This document shows positions 1 through 12,800 of a DNA stretch of 64,000 nucleotides, in pieces. This DNA is from Theristus sp. LFF4_11 (taxonomy: Eukaryota > Nematoda > Chromadorea > Monhysterida > Xyalidae), in the NCBI GenBank assembly GCA_030248135.1, contig JASANC010005482.1:1-64000 (forward strand), given 5' to 3'. Position numbers and translations under genes: made by a program. Position 1 is the stretch's first letter; the number at the start of each line of letters is the position of its first letter. The notes under the pieces were generated by a model. It was not told where the DNA came from and did not search any database. It saw only the letters and a list, made by a program, of their open reading frames with translations.

Positions 1-454
1 AATATATGATAACTTGACATTCTTCATTGTAATTTCAAAGATTTTGCAGCAATATTTAGCGTTTTTCTTTTAAAATTTAAGCGATAAAATATCATGGGTT
101 GGGTGCATCTTTTTCTACAATAGTGCATCCCCCATGGCCCACGCCTAGGGGGTGTCACTGTACCATGATTGACACCCCCACTGAAAAAAATCCCCACGTC
201 GGAGGATAATTTTCATGAAAGTTTTTGCCAATTTTAAGGGCCACGAGCTAAAACAGCCTTATTTAGTTCAAAAAGTGCAATATTCGCGTCAGCGCGTCAA
301 CGCGGTTCGAAAGGCACCTATTTTTGTCTTGTCGACCATCAGATTTTCCTTCGGCATTTTGAAAATTTTTTAATTAATTAAAAAAAATTAATTTTAAAAA
401 ATTGGGATTTTCTTTTTTTCGAACCCTAGTCTAGCCCAAAACTAAAATTTGGTC
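1..454. repeat. Dispersed repeat upstream of TM2D1
   Basis: Bases 1 to about 125 match, in inverted orientation and at roughly nine bases in ten, the stretch at about 29060-29182 (shared core ATCTTTGAAATTACAATGAA on one strand). Bases about 200-440 match, in direct orientation, about 29535-29670 and 44060-44215 (shared TTTTGTCGACCATCAG and a TTAATTAA-rich tail). The match stops just before the TM2D1 start codon. No coding sequence is seen. It looks like the end of a transposon family also present in the 28-30 kb cluster; the superfamily is not recognised. Confidence 0.5.
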
Positions 455-3396
455 ATGATATTCACAAAAACGATGTCGTCATCGCATGTCGCTGTTTTAT
501 TTCTTTTTTCTGTTTTGTACTCATTCTCCAATTCGCTTGGCGACGACGATGTTGACGACGACAAAGTGAAATATTCGCGGTGCGCTGATTTGTTGACTGG
601 ACAGTGAGTTTATATGTTCAAGTTTACTAACTAAGCTGACTGGACGACTAAGCTTTTAAAAACTACTTCTATAAACTTGCAAAAAAAATTCGAATTTGAG
701 ATTGAACAGGGTTTTCGGCTGAGCATTCCAAATATTTCAAGCGTAATTCAGCAGTCAGCTGTTTAATTGGAAATTTGGAACACAGCTTGGGAAATGTTTG
801 CCGTTGGTTGTTTAAAAACTGCGAAATTTATATGCGCGGCAACATAGTTGTTCCAGAGCCGAGGGGTTGGGGGGGGGCCGATATAGATAGCTGGAGCAAA
901 TTTTCCAGATAGATAGATAGCTGGAAAATGTTGGGGGGGGGGGGGCGCGGGGGGGGCCATGTGACTTTGGGGGGGGCGGTCAAAATTTTAAAATTTGATA
1001 GATAGCTAGCTAAAACGCTAAAAAGCTATAAAAACAGCAAAATAATGCTAAAAATACACTTAAAATCAAGTATAAACGCGTATTTTACCTAAAATTAGCG
1101 GAATTTTCAAGAATTACGACCAAAAATGGTCAATTTTGGTCAAAAATTGACTCATTTTATGTCTTCGAAGACAAAAATTTTCAGATAGATAGCTGGCTGA
1201 GAATTTTTTTTAGATAGATAATAGCTGAGCCGAAAAAACCTGTCTGATAGAGATAGATTCGAAATTTTTTTGGGGGGGGGCGGCCCCCCCCCAGGCCCCC
1301 CCCCCCTAGAACAACTATGCGCGGCAACGTTTTTGACTTGGAAAAGCCAAATAAATTCATGCTTGTTTCTTGGTTTAATTAAAACTAACCGGCGGTCTCA
1401 CTCTCACCAATGCAAAAACGTTCCTGCATTTATTGCAATAACTGCTAGTGCTGAAATAATGTTTCGACTGTTATCATTTGTTTTTTGTCCAGTTTTGGGT
1501 CCGCAAAGGCTGGAATAGTTTCAAATGACAAAGAAGACGCGACAAAAAGTCATGTTTGAGTTCTCCAGCACTTTTGTGCTTTTCGATTTTCAATCCCAAT
1601 AGTTAACTTTTGTTCACAAAAATGTCTATTGCTTGAAAAACAGAATCAAACAAGATAACCTTGAACTGTGACACTTTCGTCAGATTCGAAAGGGCAAACA
1701 AAACTTAAAACTCACAAAGTCACATCACACTGAATGTCGACAGATTGTGTCTGAAAAGGACGATTTTGAAACCTTTGACTTCAAACCGTTGCTGTGCTCC
1801 ATGCATTTTGAATTTTAATATAAAATTTTAACACAATCAATGGCAAACATTTTCCAAGCATTTTCAGAACAAAACATATAAAAAGGCTACTTATTTTGTC
1901 CCTTGTGCATTTTTGCGACACCCTGTATATTGCCCCTCCTTCAACCCCAGCTTTGGAACAACTATGGATCAGCAGTTCAGCACATATAGCCATTTTTTTG
2001 CCAGATATCGATGTCCGATTTTGGATTTTGTGGTTTTCGGTGACTCGTTTCCAGTGACGCTGCCGCCCACGGTTGACTGCGATGAAAACAGCTTTGCTGA
2101 AGGTGAGTAAGTACAGTCGAACTGTAAACTATAGATTAGACTGGTTGTGATCGATCACGTGATGCATATTACCTATGCAACGTTCACGACAGACTCCGCC
2201 TCAACAGCAATGCCTGCACAGAAAGCATTCATCACGTGATCACCAGCCAATCAGCTAATTGTCTATAGTTTTTAGTTCGACTGTAAAAAGTGAATTCGTT
2301 GTGAAAACAAGAAGTTTTTCCTTGTCGGTCATTGATTCAGGAAATTTAATTGTACGTTGTTGGCTGCGAAAATTGTGATAATAGTGTTTTGTTTTGTTTG
2401 TTGTTCTTCAGTCGAATGCATGCCAGTGGACGAGCTGCCTTGTGATGGTTTGTCGGCCAATGGAACGTTCACGAAAACAGTGTCCTGTCGTCATGCGTAA
2501 GTTTTGAATAATAAGCTAAAGAGAACAACGACAGAAGCGCCAGTAATTGTCGCAGTTCGCCACAGCAGCAAGAGGTTTTCGACATTCGCAGCTGGTGTCC
2601 ATTGCATCATTCCCATGACTGCTTTACATTTTTCAGTTCGAGCGCCGATTGGAGGATCGCATTGTTTCTGTCGATTTTCCTCGGTTGGCTCGGCGTCGAC
2701 CGGTTCTACTTGGGGTATTATGGAATTGGTACGGATGCGACTAATTTAATCATTCGTTCGTGGTTGCTTTTCGATGTTTTTGTAAGATTTATCAAAACGT
2801 TTCAGGTCTCTTCAAGCTGTGCACGTTTGGTTTCTTTTTGATCTTTCATCTTGTCGACGTAATTCTGATTGCGCTTCAGGTCAGCTGTTTTTCTGTGTTT
2901 GATATTGTGTGCTGCTTCGTGTGGCTCGACATTTTCTTCAGCTGTAATTCCATGCCAGGTGGCAACTGTTTTTAAACGTGTGAACGAATCATTTCTTTCG
3001 GTGGTCAAACCTTCGAGCACCAGCTTTGGCTTTCATCTATTTTTTTTAAGTTCACGTGATTCACTCATGGGCACCAGTTGAACTGGTGAAATAATAGTTT
3101 CATTTGTGTGAACATGATTTAGCGAAATTTCAGAGAAACAACTTCTGTAGTTCGGAAAGTTATATGGCGAGGGGAATTTAATATTTGTTGAAATCAATTA
3201 GTCCGCACGTTGAAAGGATTTGTCAAGAGAGAGAGACCAATGCAAACACTTGCATTTGAGGCTACCGCTCATTTTCTTTCTGAAATTCGCTGCAACTTCC
3301 CAGGTGGTGCAACCGGCCGACGGCGGCGCGTACTCGATGGACTTCTACGGACCACGAATGATCGCGATTCGCTACGACAACGAGACCAATTTATAG
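455..3396 (+). CDS. tm2d1: TM2D1-like TM2-domain membrane protein (6 exons)
   Basis: Exons 455-603, 2005-2102, 2412-2496, 2637-2728, 2806-2879 and 3304-3396 join in phase to about 196 residues; human TM2D1 is about 207. Residues 1-30 form a signal peptide (ATG at 455; a second in-frame ATG at 473). A lumenal cysteine-rich part follows, with RCADLLTGQYRC split over the exon 1/2 junction, a spacing typical of TM2D1. The TM2 domain has two hydrophobic segments around the family motif GWLGVDRFYLGYYG (exon 3) and a second helix in exon 4. The tail reads VVQPADGGAYSMDFYGPRM before a TAG stop, close to the VGPSDGSSY...DYYG ending of TM2D1, which separates it from TM2D2 and TM2D3. TM2D proteins are Notch/phagocytosis-related membrane proteins (family knowledge). 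Intron 1 (1401 nt) carries a G-rich transposon and intron 2 carries a CAGTCGAACT MITE. The exact start is the least certain part. Confidence 0.5.
842..1317. mobile_element. G-run-rich TIR element in TM2D1 intron 1
   Basis: The ends are inverted: ATAGTTGTTCCAG at the left and CTAGAACAACTAT at the right. Inside the ends lie long G runs (about 868-977) and, at the right, long C runs (about 1280-1306). A 13-bp direct repeat TATGCGCGGCAAC sits at both edges (831-843 and 1316-1328), as expected of a target-site duplication; part of it overlaps the terminal bases, so the true duplication may be 9-11 bp. The interior has GATAGATAGCTGG-type short repeats and no coding sequence, so the element is non-autonomous. 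A 9-11 bp duplication would suit a Mutator-like element, but that is inference. Confidence 0.5.
2112..2291. mobile_element. CAGTCGAACT-family MITE, copy 1 (TM2D1 intron 2)
   Basis: A short element with inverted ends: TACAGTCGAACT at the left and AGTTCGACTGTA at the right, followed inside by a CTATAG block. The internal parts GATCACGTGATGCAT, CACGTGATCACC and CCAATCAGCT recur in the other copies. TA at each edge suggests a TA target site, as in Tc1/mariner-type elements. It is non-coding. It almost fills intron 2, starting about 10 bases after the splice donor. Confidence 0.5.
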
Positions 3397-4250
3397 CGGT
3401 TGGCCCGAGGGTGTGGTGTGGTTTGCGAGTTACGGAGGTTGAATGAAAGTGGCGAACGTGGAGGAGCGCGTGCACGGTGAACAGTGTGGCAATGACGGTG
3501 TCAGTCGGCTGTGGTTACGCGTCCTTCTGTTCTGTTTTGAATCGTTCGCAATGCCGTTTACTCCGAGATTTCAATCATAACGCGACAAATGCACTGTCGT
3601 CCGTTTGTGACTGTGGAGCATTGGAGTGAGATGTGTTGACTAGACAGTATGCGGATTTCGCTTTCACGCCAAAACTTCGACAAAAGGTGCAAGAATGACG
3701 ACGTCGTTAGAAAGTGGTAATGAACGTTGCTTTAAATAGATTTTGGGTATTGCATTCTCATTTAAACCCAAACAAAATGCAAATTGTTTTTTTTTCTGGG
3801 TTACAATGAGAAAGAACTTTCAATTTTTTGTGTTGATGTGTATTTCAAAGAAGGATGTTGTTTCCACCGCAGTGCACTGTTTTAACCAATGTTGGTTCGG
3901 TTTTTTTGTGTGAACTCTCAAATTTTATCACGCTGTTATTATGAAATGAAAAACAATCTCAAAAAGAATAAAAATACTGTGCGCGTTAACTGGTTCCTGA
4001 AGTTATGCAGCAATTTTAACAGAAATGGCAGCTTCAAAAGACAAATTTCCAAGGACAACGACGTCAGTAACTGGCTGATCGTCAAATACGGTAAGGGGTT
4101 TCTGCTTTTGAAATGCAAATTGTGCAGAAACGCTGCATTTGAAACGGTGAATTGTTAACGACAAGGATACGAAATGCACCTTCTAAAAACCAGCGTTTTA
4201 CGGTTCCGTAGCTTTTGAAGAAATGCATTTCGGATAGTCATTGAACCGGA
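3397..4250. other. TM2D1 3' flank, no gene seen
   Basis: About 850 bases downstream of the TM2D1 stop. The sequence is of mixed composition, with no exon-like open frame joined by splice signals and no family motif in either direction. The first few hundred bases are probably 3' untranslated sequence. The open frame at 3889-4158 has no recognisable features and is not called. Confidence 0.5.
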
Positions 4251-7200
4251 GCGTAGCACATAAGGTAGAATATCACTTGTTTCGATTGTAAGCGGTTCGT
4301 CGGCCAATGGAATAGCAATGCAGGCTTAGTGGTGTCCCTGCATGCATTCACATCACCAACGGTTACACTTGCTGCAACGATACAGTCATTCATTCGATGC
4401 CTATCATGCTGCAGTGTGTTCAACGTGCTCGTGTGCCAATGCACCAAGATGCCATACACAACAACGATATGGAAACGCATAACGCTGTTGTGTATCCGTG
4501 TGGTTTTTATTTATCTGCGATTGTGCATTTCGGCGCTGTTTGGTTGGAGACAGCTGTGTGGCGCCATACAGCACACACATGGCGCACAACATTTGCGGTG
4601 CTGTACACACACCAGTTGCACATGCCTGTGCAGTGTGTGTGCACTCTGTGCGGTGCCGTCTCATTGTTCACTGTGACACCAACCATGTCCATGAATGCGC
4701 GGTGCCCACGCCAGTGTAGCCCCGGTTTTGGCTCGTCCGTATGTTCTGTGTCTTTCTCTCAGCATGTTCTGTGTGCGTGTGCCGGCATTCGTGTGCCTAT
4801 CATCATCACGCACAAGGCATGCTGACAGGCGTGACAGCCGAACACACAACAGCCCAACAAGCCCAAATCAACCCATACATCTCATCACGTGGCGAGCGAG
4901 CCCCGATTCAACTCGCGTTTCTCTCGCTCTCTCTCAACACCAGTCGGTCACAGTTGTTTGACTTGGCCATGATCGGGCCTGTAAACAACGATCGTGCACA
5001 AAGAGCGTGCGCATGATGTTTATGTTTGGTGGCACACATAAAGGGCCGTTTGCTGTTGGTGTGTGCACCATTATTGTTGTGCTATGTGGCTGCTTTGCTG
5101 TTCACTGCAGCCGTGCAGCCACCAGCGGCTTGTCTACCTTTGCTTTGCCAGTGGCCCCAAGCAACAACATGCAGCAGACATGACAACGGCAACGACCTTC
5201 GGCATGCGTCCGTGCGCCCGCTGATGGTGCACAGCACAAGGTCATTTCCCTTCTCGTCTGCCCACAACACCGTGCGGCGAGTGCACTTGTGTCCGTGTGT
5301 TCCTCTGCATTCGCCTTTCTGGTCTTGTTCGATACAGAGCCAGTTTATGGCAGAACGCGAAATCCCAACTTCTACACAAAAACATTGAGCATCCACTGAA
5401 CTACAATATTTCGTCTGCTGCGTGATGTTCTGTTTTTTCAAAAATCCTCCTGTTTTACAAATTTTAGAAAGCAGCTTTGGTGCATCATGGTTCTTTGAGC
5501 CAGTTTTACGGAACCCATCAGGGTTTCATGATAAGTAAGTGGCAGCTGCATCTGTGTGGCTATAACCAAAGAATTAGCGGAAAGGTGCATTTGTGCCCGG
5601 CTCTGTTTCAGTCGGCATGCAATATGTATGCGCATGTGATAGTGGCACCGTTTTTAGCGCTTTGCGGATTTGTGCTTCACGCCTCATGTGTGCTGTGTAG
5701 GCACCTCTGTTTTGTGCTCCTAAGCGTCTGCTAGAATCTGCTGAAAACGAAAAATTTTATTGAAGTAACCGATATGCCTGTCGTCACAAAACATGTGGCT
5801 CTTGTCGTTTGTCTGAGCTGCGTTTGGTTGTGTTTGGTCCCCATGTCGGTTTGGCGGTGTGCAACGGCTGTAACGTTCAGTGCTGTTGGCATCTATGTTC
5901 CATTTGAATGTATACATGGTATATACGCATGCGTCTGTGCAGCGAACATGCGGCATTCATATTGCCGTTGCGCTGGGGCAACTATTTCTGCGTGCATATT
6001 TTACAGCACGCATAGGCGTCGTTGTTGTTGTGTGTCGCATTTGTGTTCTGGAACATTCATGGGTAGGCAACCTTGTCCGTGTCACCCTGTTTTTAGTTTG
6101 ATGGCATGGCGGTGGGCCGACCAAACGAACGTGCGCGCGCAACAGTGGAGCATCGTGTTTCTGTGTGCGCTGTGGTGTGTTGCGCATGATGCGTGTGTGT
6201 GTGTGGCAGCATTATATTCACCAACACGCACAACAATCCATGTAATGGGCACGAAGAATAGTGTGTGCGTGGTGCGCGCGGGTGTGCACACATTACGAGC
6301 AATGTGCACGACGACGACAACACGAGAGAGCATTACTGCAGCAGCACAGTATCGGGCTGGGCTGGTTGTCACTGCGAAACCGCTGGGCGCCCATGCCGAC
6401 ATGCCAGCAACAGCAATGGCCGCAGACAATGATCGTAGTCGCATGAGTGCGCGCGCGTCGCAAGTGTGGTGTGTGTGACTATAGTGCTGTCGTCAGTCGT
6501 ATGACAAGTTGTGCACGCGCACATTGAGACACACACCCGAACACAAAACGAGAAAAATGCTGAGTGCGGCGAACCGCGGCCGGACGAGAGACGCGGCCGT
6601 AATTTCAGTTTTGTGGCAGAGTGTTGTGCAGTTAGTGATGGTGGTTTTGCAGTGCTGCACTATACAATTCAACACCAACACTTCTCATACAGTGGTGCGT
6701 AGCGGTGTGTGGACAGTGCGTTTCTGTGTGTGTATGCGTGACGACAACAACAACTATTTTCCAATAACAGACCGCCCGCGCCAGTGTGCACCAGTGTACC
6801 GCGCGCTAGAGTGAATAGAGCAATGAGTTGTTGTGGCCGGTGTGCCAGGCAGTTGCACACACACACACTCTCTCACTCTTTCTCTTCTGGTCTGTTTGTT
6901 CGAAGACTGTGTACCGTGGCGGACGGGCGGGCGAGTTCGTGGCGTGTTTACATATGGTGTGCGTCCATCCACCTGCTGTACTGTGCGGCGGCCGCGTGTG
7001 TCCGCGCGCGCGTTCTGTCTCACTCGCTCTCTTACAGGCAGCCGACGCACCGCAGCGTTGTGTGGTGTCGCGCATCAACGCAGCACGATAACACCACTCG
7101 GCGCCACACAGCAAAGCAAAAGAAGGTACACAACCTACCTGTGCAATGTACATTCATATACGAAAGAGACAGCGCACCCTTTTGTGCTTGTTGTGCTGAG

Positions 7201-9790
7201 CATAAGCTTTCGAGCTAGGTGCTCGCGCGCTTTTAGTCAGTCATCGACGAACCGGCTGCCACAGTGTGTGTGTGCGCCCACCACCAATGTTGTGTACACG
7301 TGTAGTGCCTTTATGGCCACCATACACCATTGTGTACAGTTTGTACCTATCTATGGGTACGCCACTCACTCTTTCACGTCTCTTTCACCGTTCTCTTGTG
7401 CGCTGCCGCCTTTTGTAAGCCACTGTTAAAATGGTACTGGCTGGCTGTAGCCGTGAATCATCTGTATACCAACGTATAACTGTATCGCGAAACAGTAAAC
7501 GACCTTGCCTGTTTATGCACCAGGCATGGCATCATCATCTTTTCAGCAAACGCGCAGACACATTGCGCACACATTATATGTACGTTTTGTGTGTGTGTCT
7601 CAGTGCGGCATGTTTGGTTCACGGGGCACGGTATCGCTTTGTGGGCCACCGTTGTGCAAAACAACATGCTCCGTTCAAACAAGCCGGTTGTGACAGGTTG
7701 TTGTGCGACGAGTGCTTTTTACATGTGTACAGCCAACCGCTGTGCACCATGTGACCTCAGCGAAATGTTGTTATGGGGCATGCGCTGCTGTGGTGGTGTG
7801 TCCACGCGAGCGTGCACTCTCATCACATGCAATTCTACTGCACCAAACCATAACTTGTTATGCCTGCGCCCCCGTGCGCGCGCGCAACGCAACAAGGCGC
7901 CCATGTTGACGATGAATCCATCCGATGCGGTGCCTGAGACATGCATGTATGCGCATGCATCAACAACATAGTTTACATCTCCATGTGCGCCGCGCACGCA
8001 CACAGTGTATATTGAGAAACGCAACGTGCGTGCACACAGCCCACCGACCAACCGCCGCTGTTGTCGGGGACTATAGTGCGTTATAGTAGTTGCTCGTTTA
8101 TGGTGACTACATGGCATAGCAACAATCATGGCATGCCCACAAAATTCAATAATTCTTTCAGGACAGCGCCGCCACGCTGCCTCCTCTCTCTCTGGATCTT
8201 CATTCCATTCATCCATTCATTACAACTTATGTCGTCGTGCAAGACGGGCTGATAAGCCGTGTCTATCTTGGTGAACATAAACTCTACGTATTATTTATCA
8301 CGATTGTCTGTGTGCACCGATGCCCGCGCACACGCTCTAGTGTGTGTAAGTCCATATACACAGACGGTGGTTATCAATATGCCATCGTCTGTGCATTCGT
8401 CAATCCGACTGTGTGTCTCGTCTCTTTTTTAGTCAGGTGGATCACCGTAATTGTTCGTGTTGATGGTCACAGAACCACTACTCTGTCGTTGTGTTTTGAA
8501 CATTCATATATGCGTATTGAAGTCCGTAAATACATGTAGAAGGCGGCAATTGCGGCGGCGCACCCCAATGTGTGCTTGACCGTTTGACCTTTGTGTACAC
8601 GGAAGGCGACGGTTTGTGTACACATTATAGCCTAAAAACAACCCATTCACCTTTGAACTCTTACTGCTGTGTCTCACACCACTGCCATGGTGGTTCCATT
8701 CATCGGTGGACTTGTTCGTTTGCACAGGCTCGACAATCCGCAAAGCAAGTGCACACAAGAGTGACCTTGCGAAGCACAAATGGCCATAGATGGCAGTTCA
8801 AGTTGTGCTCGTGTCGCACACCACTGCACGACATTTCAGCAGTCAATCAACCGTGGCGCTACCGTTTTTCTAATGCCCGTGGTCGTTGTCGATCGGTCTG
8901 TTGTCGTTGTTGTATACATGTGGTCTGTTAATAGTCAAAAAACTGCAGAGAGTAGCCTGGGGTTACTTCTAAAACAAGACTGTCGTCCCAACTCCATTCG
9001 ACGGCAACTAACCAATGTCCGTCTAATGCTGCGTTTTCGCACACGTTTTGCGCGCCACATAGTCCATTGTTCTGGTTGAATGGAATTTTGTTGAAAATTT
9101 ACACGGCCCTACTAATAATACAATAGAACACAGTTTTGCGCGCACAATGAACGTGTACTTTCTACCAGTGCAGCAGCACTTTATCTCAGCCACCCATTTT
9201 GCCATCGGTTGCTGCATTTTAACGTGCGATGCGCGTACATGCACATACGTTTGCATGTTGTTGCACACCACAACGTGCGCAGGCGCCTCGGCGCGCTGAC
9301 TATGCTCTTTCTTCAAACACCACGAAGTACATTTGGATGATTGTGGTGGTTGTTCATTTTCGGCGCATAAGTTTTCTCTTCGTAGCACACGAATGTCGTC
9401 AGTGTGCGTGGTGTCTCGCGCATTCGTTGTATGTGTTCTTCAACATGACTGCTGCGCTGTTTCTGTTGCTGTTGCTGCGATTTCGTTGAACACGTGAGAC
9501 TGCACATTGAGAGAAATGATCACTTTCGCCTGCGCGTCACACGCACGTGTGCATGCGCGCGAAATTCATTTGCCATTCCGAATGGTGTATACAGTTTGTG
9601 ACGGTGGCATTCATTCGCCACACATACTTGTTTCTTGTCGAACAACACGCTGCCTGCTGCTGCATCTCTGGTTGTTGTCCTTCTCATTAATTGTTCTGTC
9701 GTCTCATTGTCTTGTTGAACATACGAGAACAGTACACCCGCTCATCGTTGAAAATTCCAGTTTGGTGGTTTTCAACGTTTAACCCTTGCC
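4250..9790. other. 5.5 kb TG/CA/CG-biased low-complexity DNA, no gene supported
   Basis: Dominated by short words such as TGTGTG, CACACA, GTGCGC, GCGCGC and TTGTTGT on both strands, with few TAA, TAG or TGA triplets. Many overlapping open frames appear in all six frames because of this. Their translations are Cys/His/Val/Thr-rich nonsense with no conserved motif and no consistent splice pattern. The stretch ends where the zinc-finger gene begins, so it may include its promoter and 5' untranslated exons. The same composition returns at about 21430-24420 on the other side of that gene. I see no tRNA, rRNA or tandem array with a fixed unit. Confidence 0.5.
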
Positions 9791-9898
9791 CGGACACATG
9801 TGTTTCGTAAGCATTTACCTCGTATGAGATGTTTTTCTTTCCGTGCACCACATGTGAGTGAAGTTCATTTCAGGTGTCCATTTTCCACCAACGCAGTA

Positions 9899-12800
9899 AT
9901 GATGAGCACCGCATCACCTGGCAAGCGCCTGAACGGAATCATTGCTTCGCTCCGCCATGGCGGAAGTCCCAAGTTGCCAACTGCACCATCGAATACGGAC
10001 AAACCAATGCAAAAGGCCGAATCACCACAGCTTGACAATAATGACAACTTGCCGGTCGCCATAAGCGCACCTCCACAAGCCGCAGTGGACACAGTGAAAC
10101 TGGAGCAAGACGATGGCACGCCGGTCTCTGGAACGGTGTGCAGTGAGTGCAGTGCCGTCATTCGTAACCCGTCGAATCTTGTTGTCCACATGCGACGACA
10201 CGTGCACTATCGACCTTACAGTTGCTCTAAATGTGCTTATGCTGGCTACGATGAAGACGATGTGCGGCGACATGCGCAACGGTTGGTCATCGTGTGCGGT
10301 TTAAGTTTTTTGCCAATGAAGATTTTGTAGTATGATAAGATGTTCTGTTCTTTCTTTCAAGATTTGGGGCTATGATAACCGATAAATGCACAGTGTGGTT
10401 TCAGTATTTTTTGGCAAAGACGTCCTTGCATAATAACTATGAAAACCGATCTGTGTTTTGTTGCATTCCCGCCCTCGTGTGCTCAATAACCCAGACTACA
10501 TTCATGACGTGTTACAGCATGCATCCAGCCGCCGCCGCACATGTCCGTTTCAACGCGCATAAAGAGTCTGAGCGAGCGATTGAAGAGATGATCAGAAACA
10601 GCAGACAAGTGGAAAGCAACAATAACGTTCAAAGCACGTCCAGCTCTGCCACTTTGGCTACTTCATCAACAAACAGCACCGACAATAACAGTGTGATTGC
10701 TACGGACGTCAGTACTGCAGTCGAAGCGCCACCATCCTCGCTCAAAGTGCAGTCGCAGGATGAGCTATCTGCGTTGGGCAACATGCTCGCAAGCACTAAT
10801 TCACTCGTGCAAGCACTGTTGAACGTTGATCACAGTAAGTTCCGGTTAACAACCGCTTTTGTTTTTATTGACATTGTGGGTAGTTATTGACAAACCCGAA
10901 TTTCTATTATGTGTTATTGTTCGCAGTTTTTCTGCACCGCGCTTTTTGTCACAACAACAACACGCTGCACTTGTGTAACATAAACTGTAATGTACTGGTT
11001 GCCGGCAATTTACACTCGTCACAATTCATTTTATTTATTTACCAACGTGTTTTTGCAGACGCAGTGGCTGCTGCCGCGTTCAAGTCTAATGCCACCAATC
11101 AGCAAACAAACAACGCTATTATTACAAACACTTTTGGACTGCCACCGCCTCCAACAACTGCAAAGATCAGTAAAACGATTGTGAACAACATTAGCAATGG
11201 TGGTATATCGATTACTTGCATTCTGTGCAAAGCATCGATCAACTGTGATACATCGTCTGTGATTCGTCATCTGAAATGTCACCTCCAAGCACCTGGCTAC
11301 ATTTGTCCGTTCTGTCCACCCGGCAATGTTGCAGCAACATCGAAAAATGGCGTTCAGTTTCCGAATTGGTCCGAACTGGCAGCACATCTGTCAGTCGCTC
11401 ATCCCGCACAGCATCAGAAAACCGCCGAAGTCAGTTGTTCATTTTGAATGTAAAAAACGGTTATAACCAATAATAGTGCATTTGAAACTATGTAGTCATG
11501 CGGTTTTTTAGGTAAGCCAGTCCGCCCGATTGGCCTACTCGAAGGCGCTGCTGGCAACGGCGCAAATGGCATTTTTGCCGTCAGCAAGCACACCACAACT
11601 GACATGTCAACTTTGCTCCGAACAAGTGCCTCTAAACTGGCAAGCAGTCGAGATTCACGTTGCCGAGCACAATCGCAACTATCCATACAAATGTTCACTC
11701 TGTATGAATCCGTTTGTCGACCTGCACTCACTCCGGCAACATTTCAACCAGTTACACGCGGACGCGTTTTTCGTGTTCAACTTTGTGCCGAATCTGACGC
11801 CGGACGCGTTTGGTCGCGAGTTGGAGCGCGCGTTTCCGCCACTTTCGGTCGAATCACTCGAGTTGGTGCAATCCGAGTTGCAGACATTCATGACCGCGAT
11901 GATGCCGACGGCGAGTCTGCAGCAGGCGATGGCGCACATCGGTAAATCGCCGAAAGGACAGCCGGACGCTGCAGGAACAGACGATAGCGGTCGGGCGACC
12001 GTGACGTGTCAGGTGTGCGCCGCACAGATCAGCCGCAACATGTCCTGCCTGATTGCACACGCCAAGGTGCATCTCGCATACAAACCTCTGAAGTGCGAGT
12101 ACTGCAACTTTCGACATTTTGCAATGTCAAAAATACGACGACATAATGCACGTGTGCATCCGGGCAAGTCAGTCAAGGTCAGCTATCATCCGATTTCGGA
12201 CATCGGTTCACAAGTCAAAGACATGAAGCGCAAATGCTTCGGAGCATTAGCATCAAGCACCGTCTGGGATCGCTACATCAACGATCAGGAGATCACCAGC
12301 ATGGCGGATGTTGATGCCACCCACCAGACCGGTTCCACTGACACCGCTCAGAGCGTTTCTGTGAACAACAACACGAACATCATGTATGACGAAATGGTCA
12401 ATGGAGGGCAAAGTGAACTGTTGGCTCCGTTGCCCGTTGGTGTCAGCGATTCTCCGTCACCACCAAATGATTCGGCCATAGTCGGTGTAAATCAAATGTT
12501 AGAGCAATTGATCAAAGACAACTCTAACGTCAGTCAGCTTGCTGGAATGCCACGTATGAACACAACTGCTGCAACATCAATGATCGACAACTGGGCTCCC
12601 GACTTGTCTGGAGACAAGAAAACTTGCGCTCTCTGTAAACTAGTCGTTGGAAACACCGCTGTGTCACTGGAGAACCACGCATGCAAGCATTTGAACTACA
12701 AGCCGTAAGCGTATTTTTTATTTTTGCAAGTGAGAGTAAGACAAACCTTGTCAAACGTCTTTTTCTAGTTTCGGTACTATTGGTTTAAATGGCATACATT

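Noticed and set aside
1913..2004. Start of TM2D1 at the ATG at 1913 or 1964
   Set aside because: It would lack a signal peptide and the RCADLLTGQY part; the acceptor at 2004 joined to exon 455-603 gives the full family N-terminus in phase.
5774..6478. Open frame of 234 codons, plus strand
   Set aside because: Lies in TG/CA-biased DNA where all six frames are open. The translation is Cys/His/Val/Arg-rich with no motif, no signal for a real start and no splice pattern.
6833..7429. Open frame of 198 codons, plus strand
   Set aside because: Same biased composition; overlaps other equally long frames on both strands, so length alone is not evidence.
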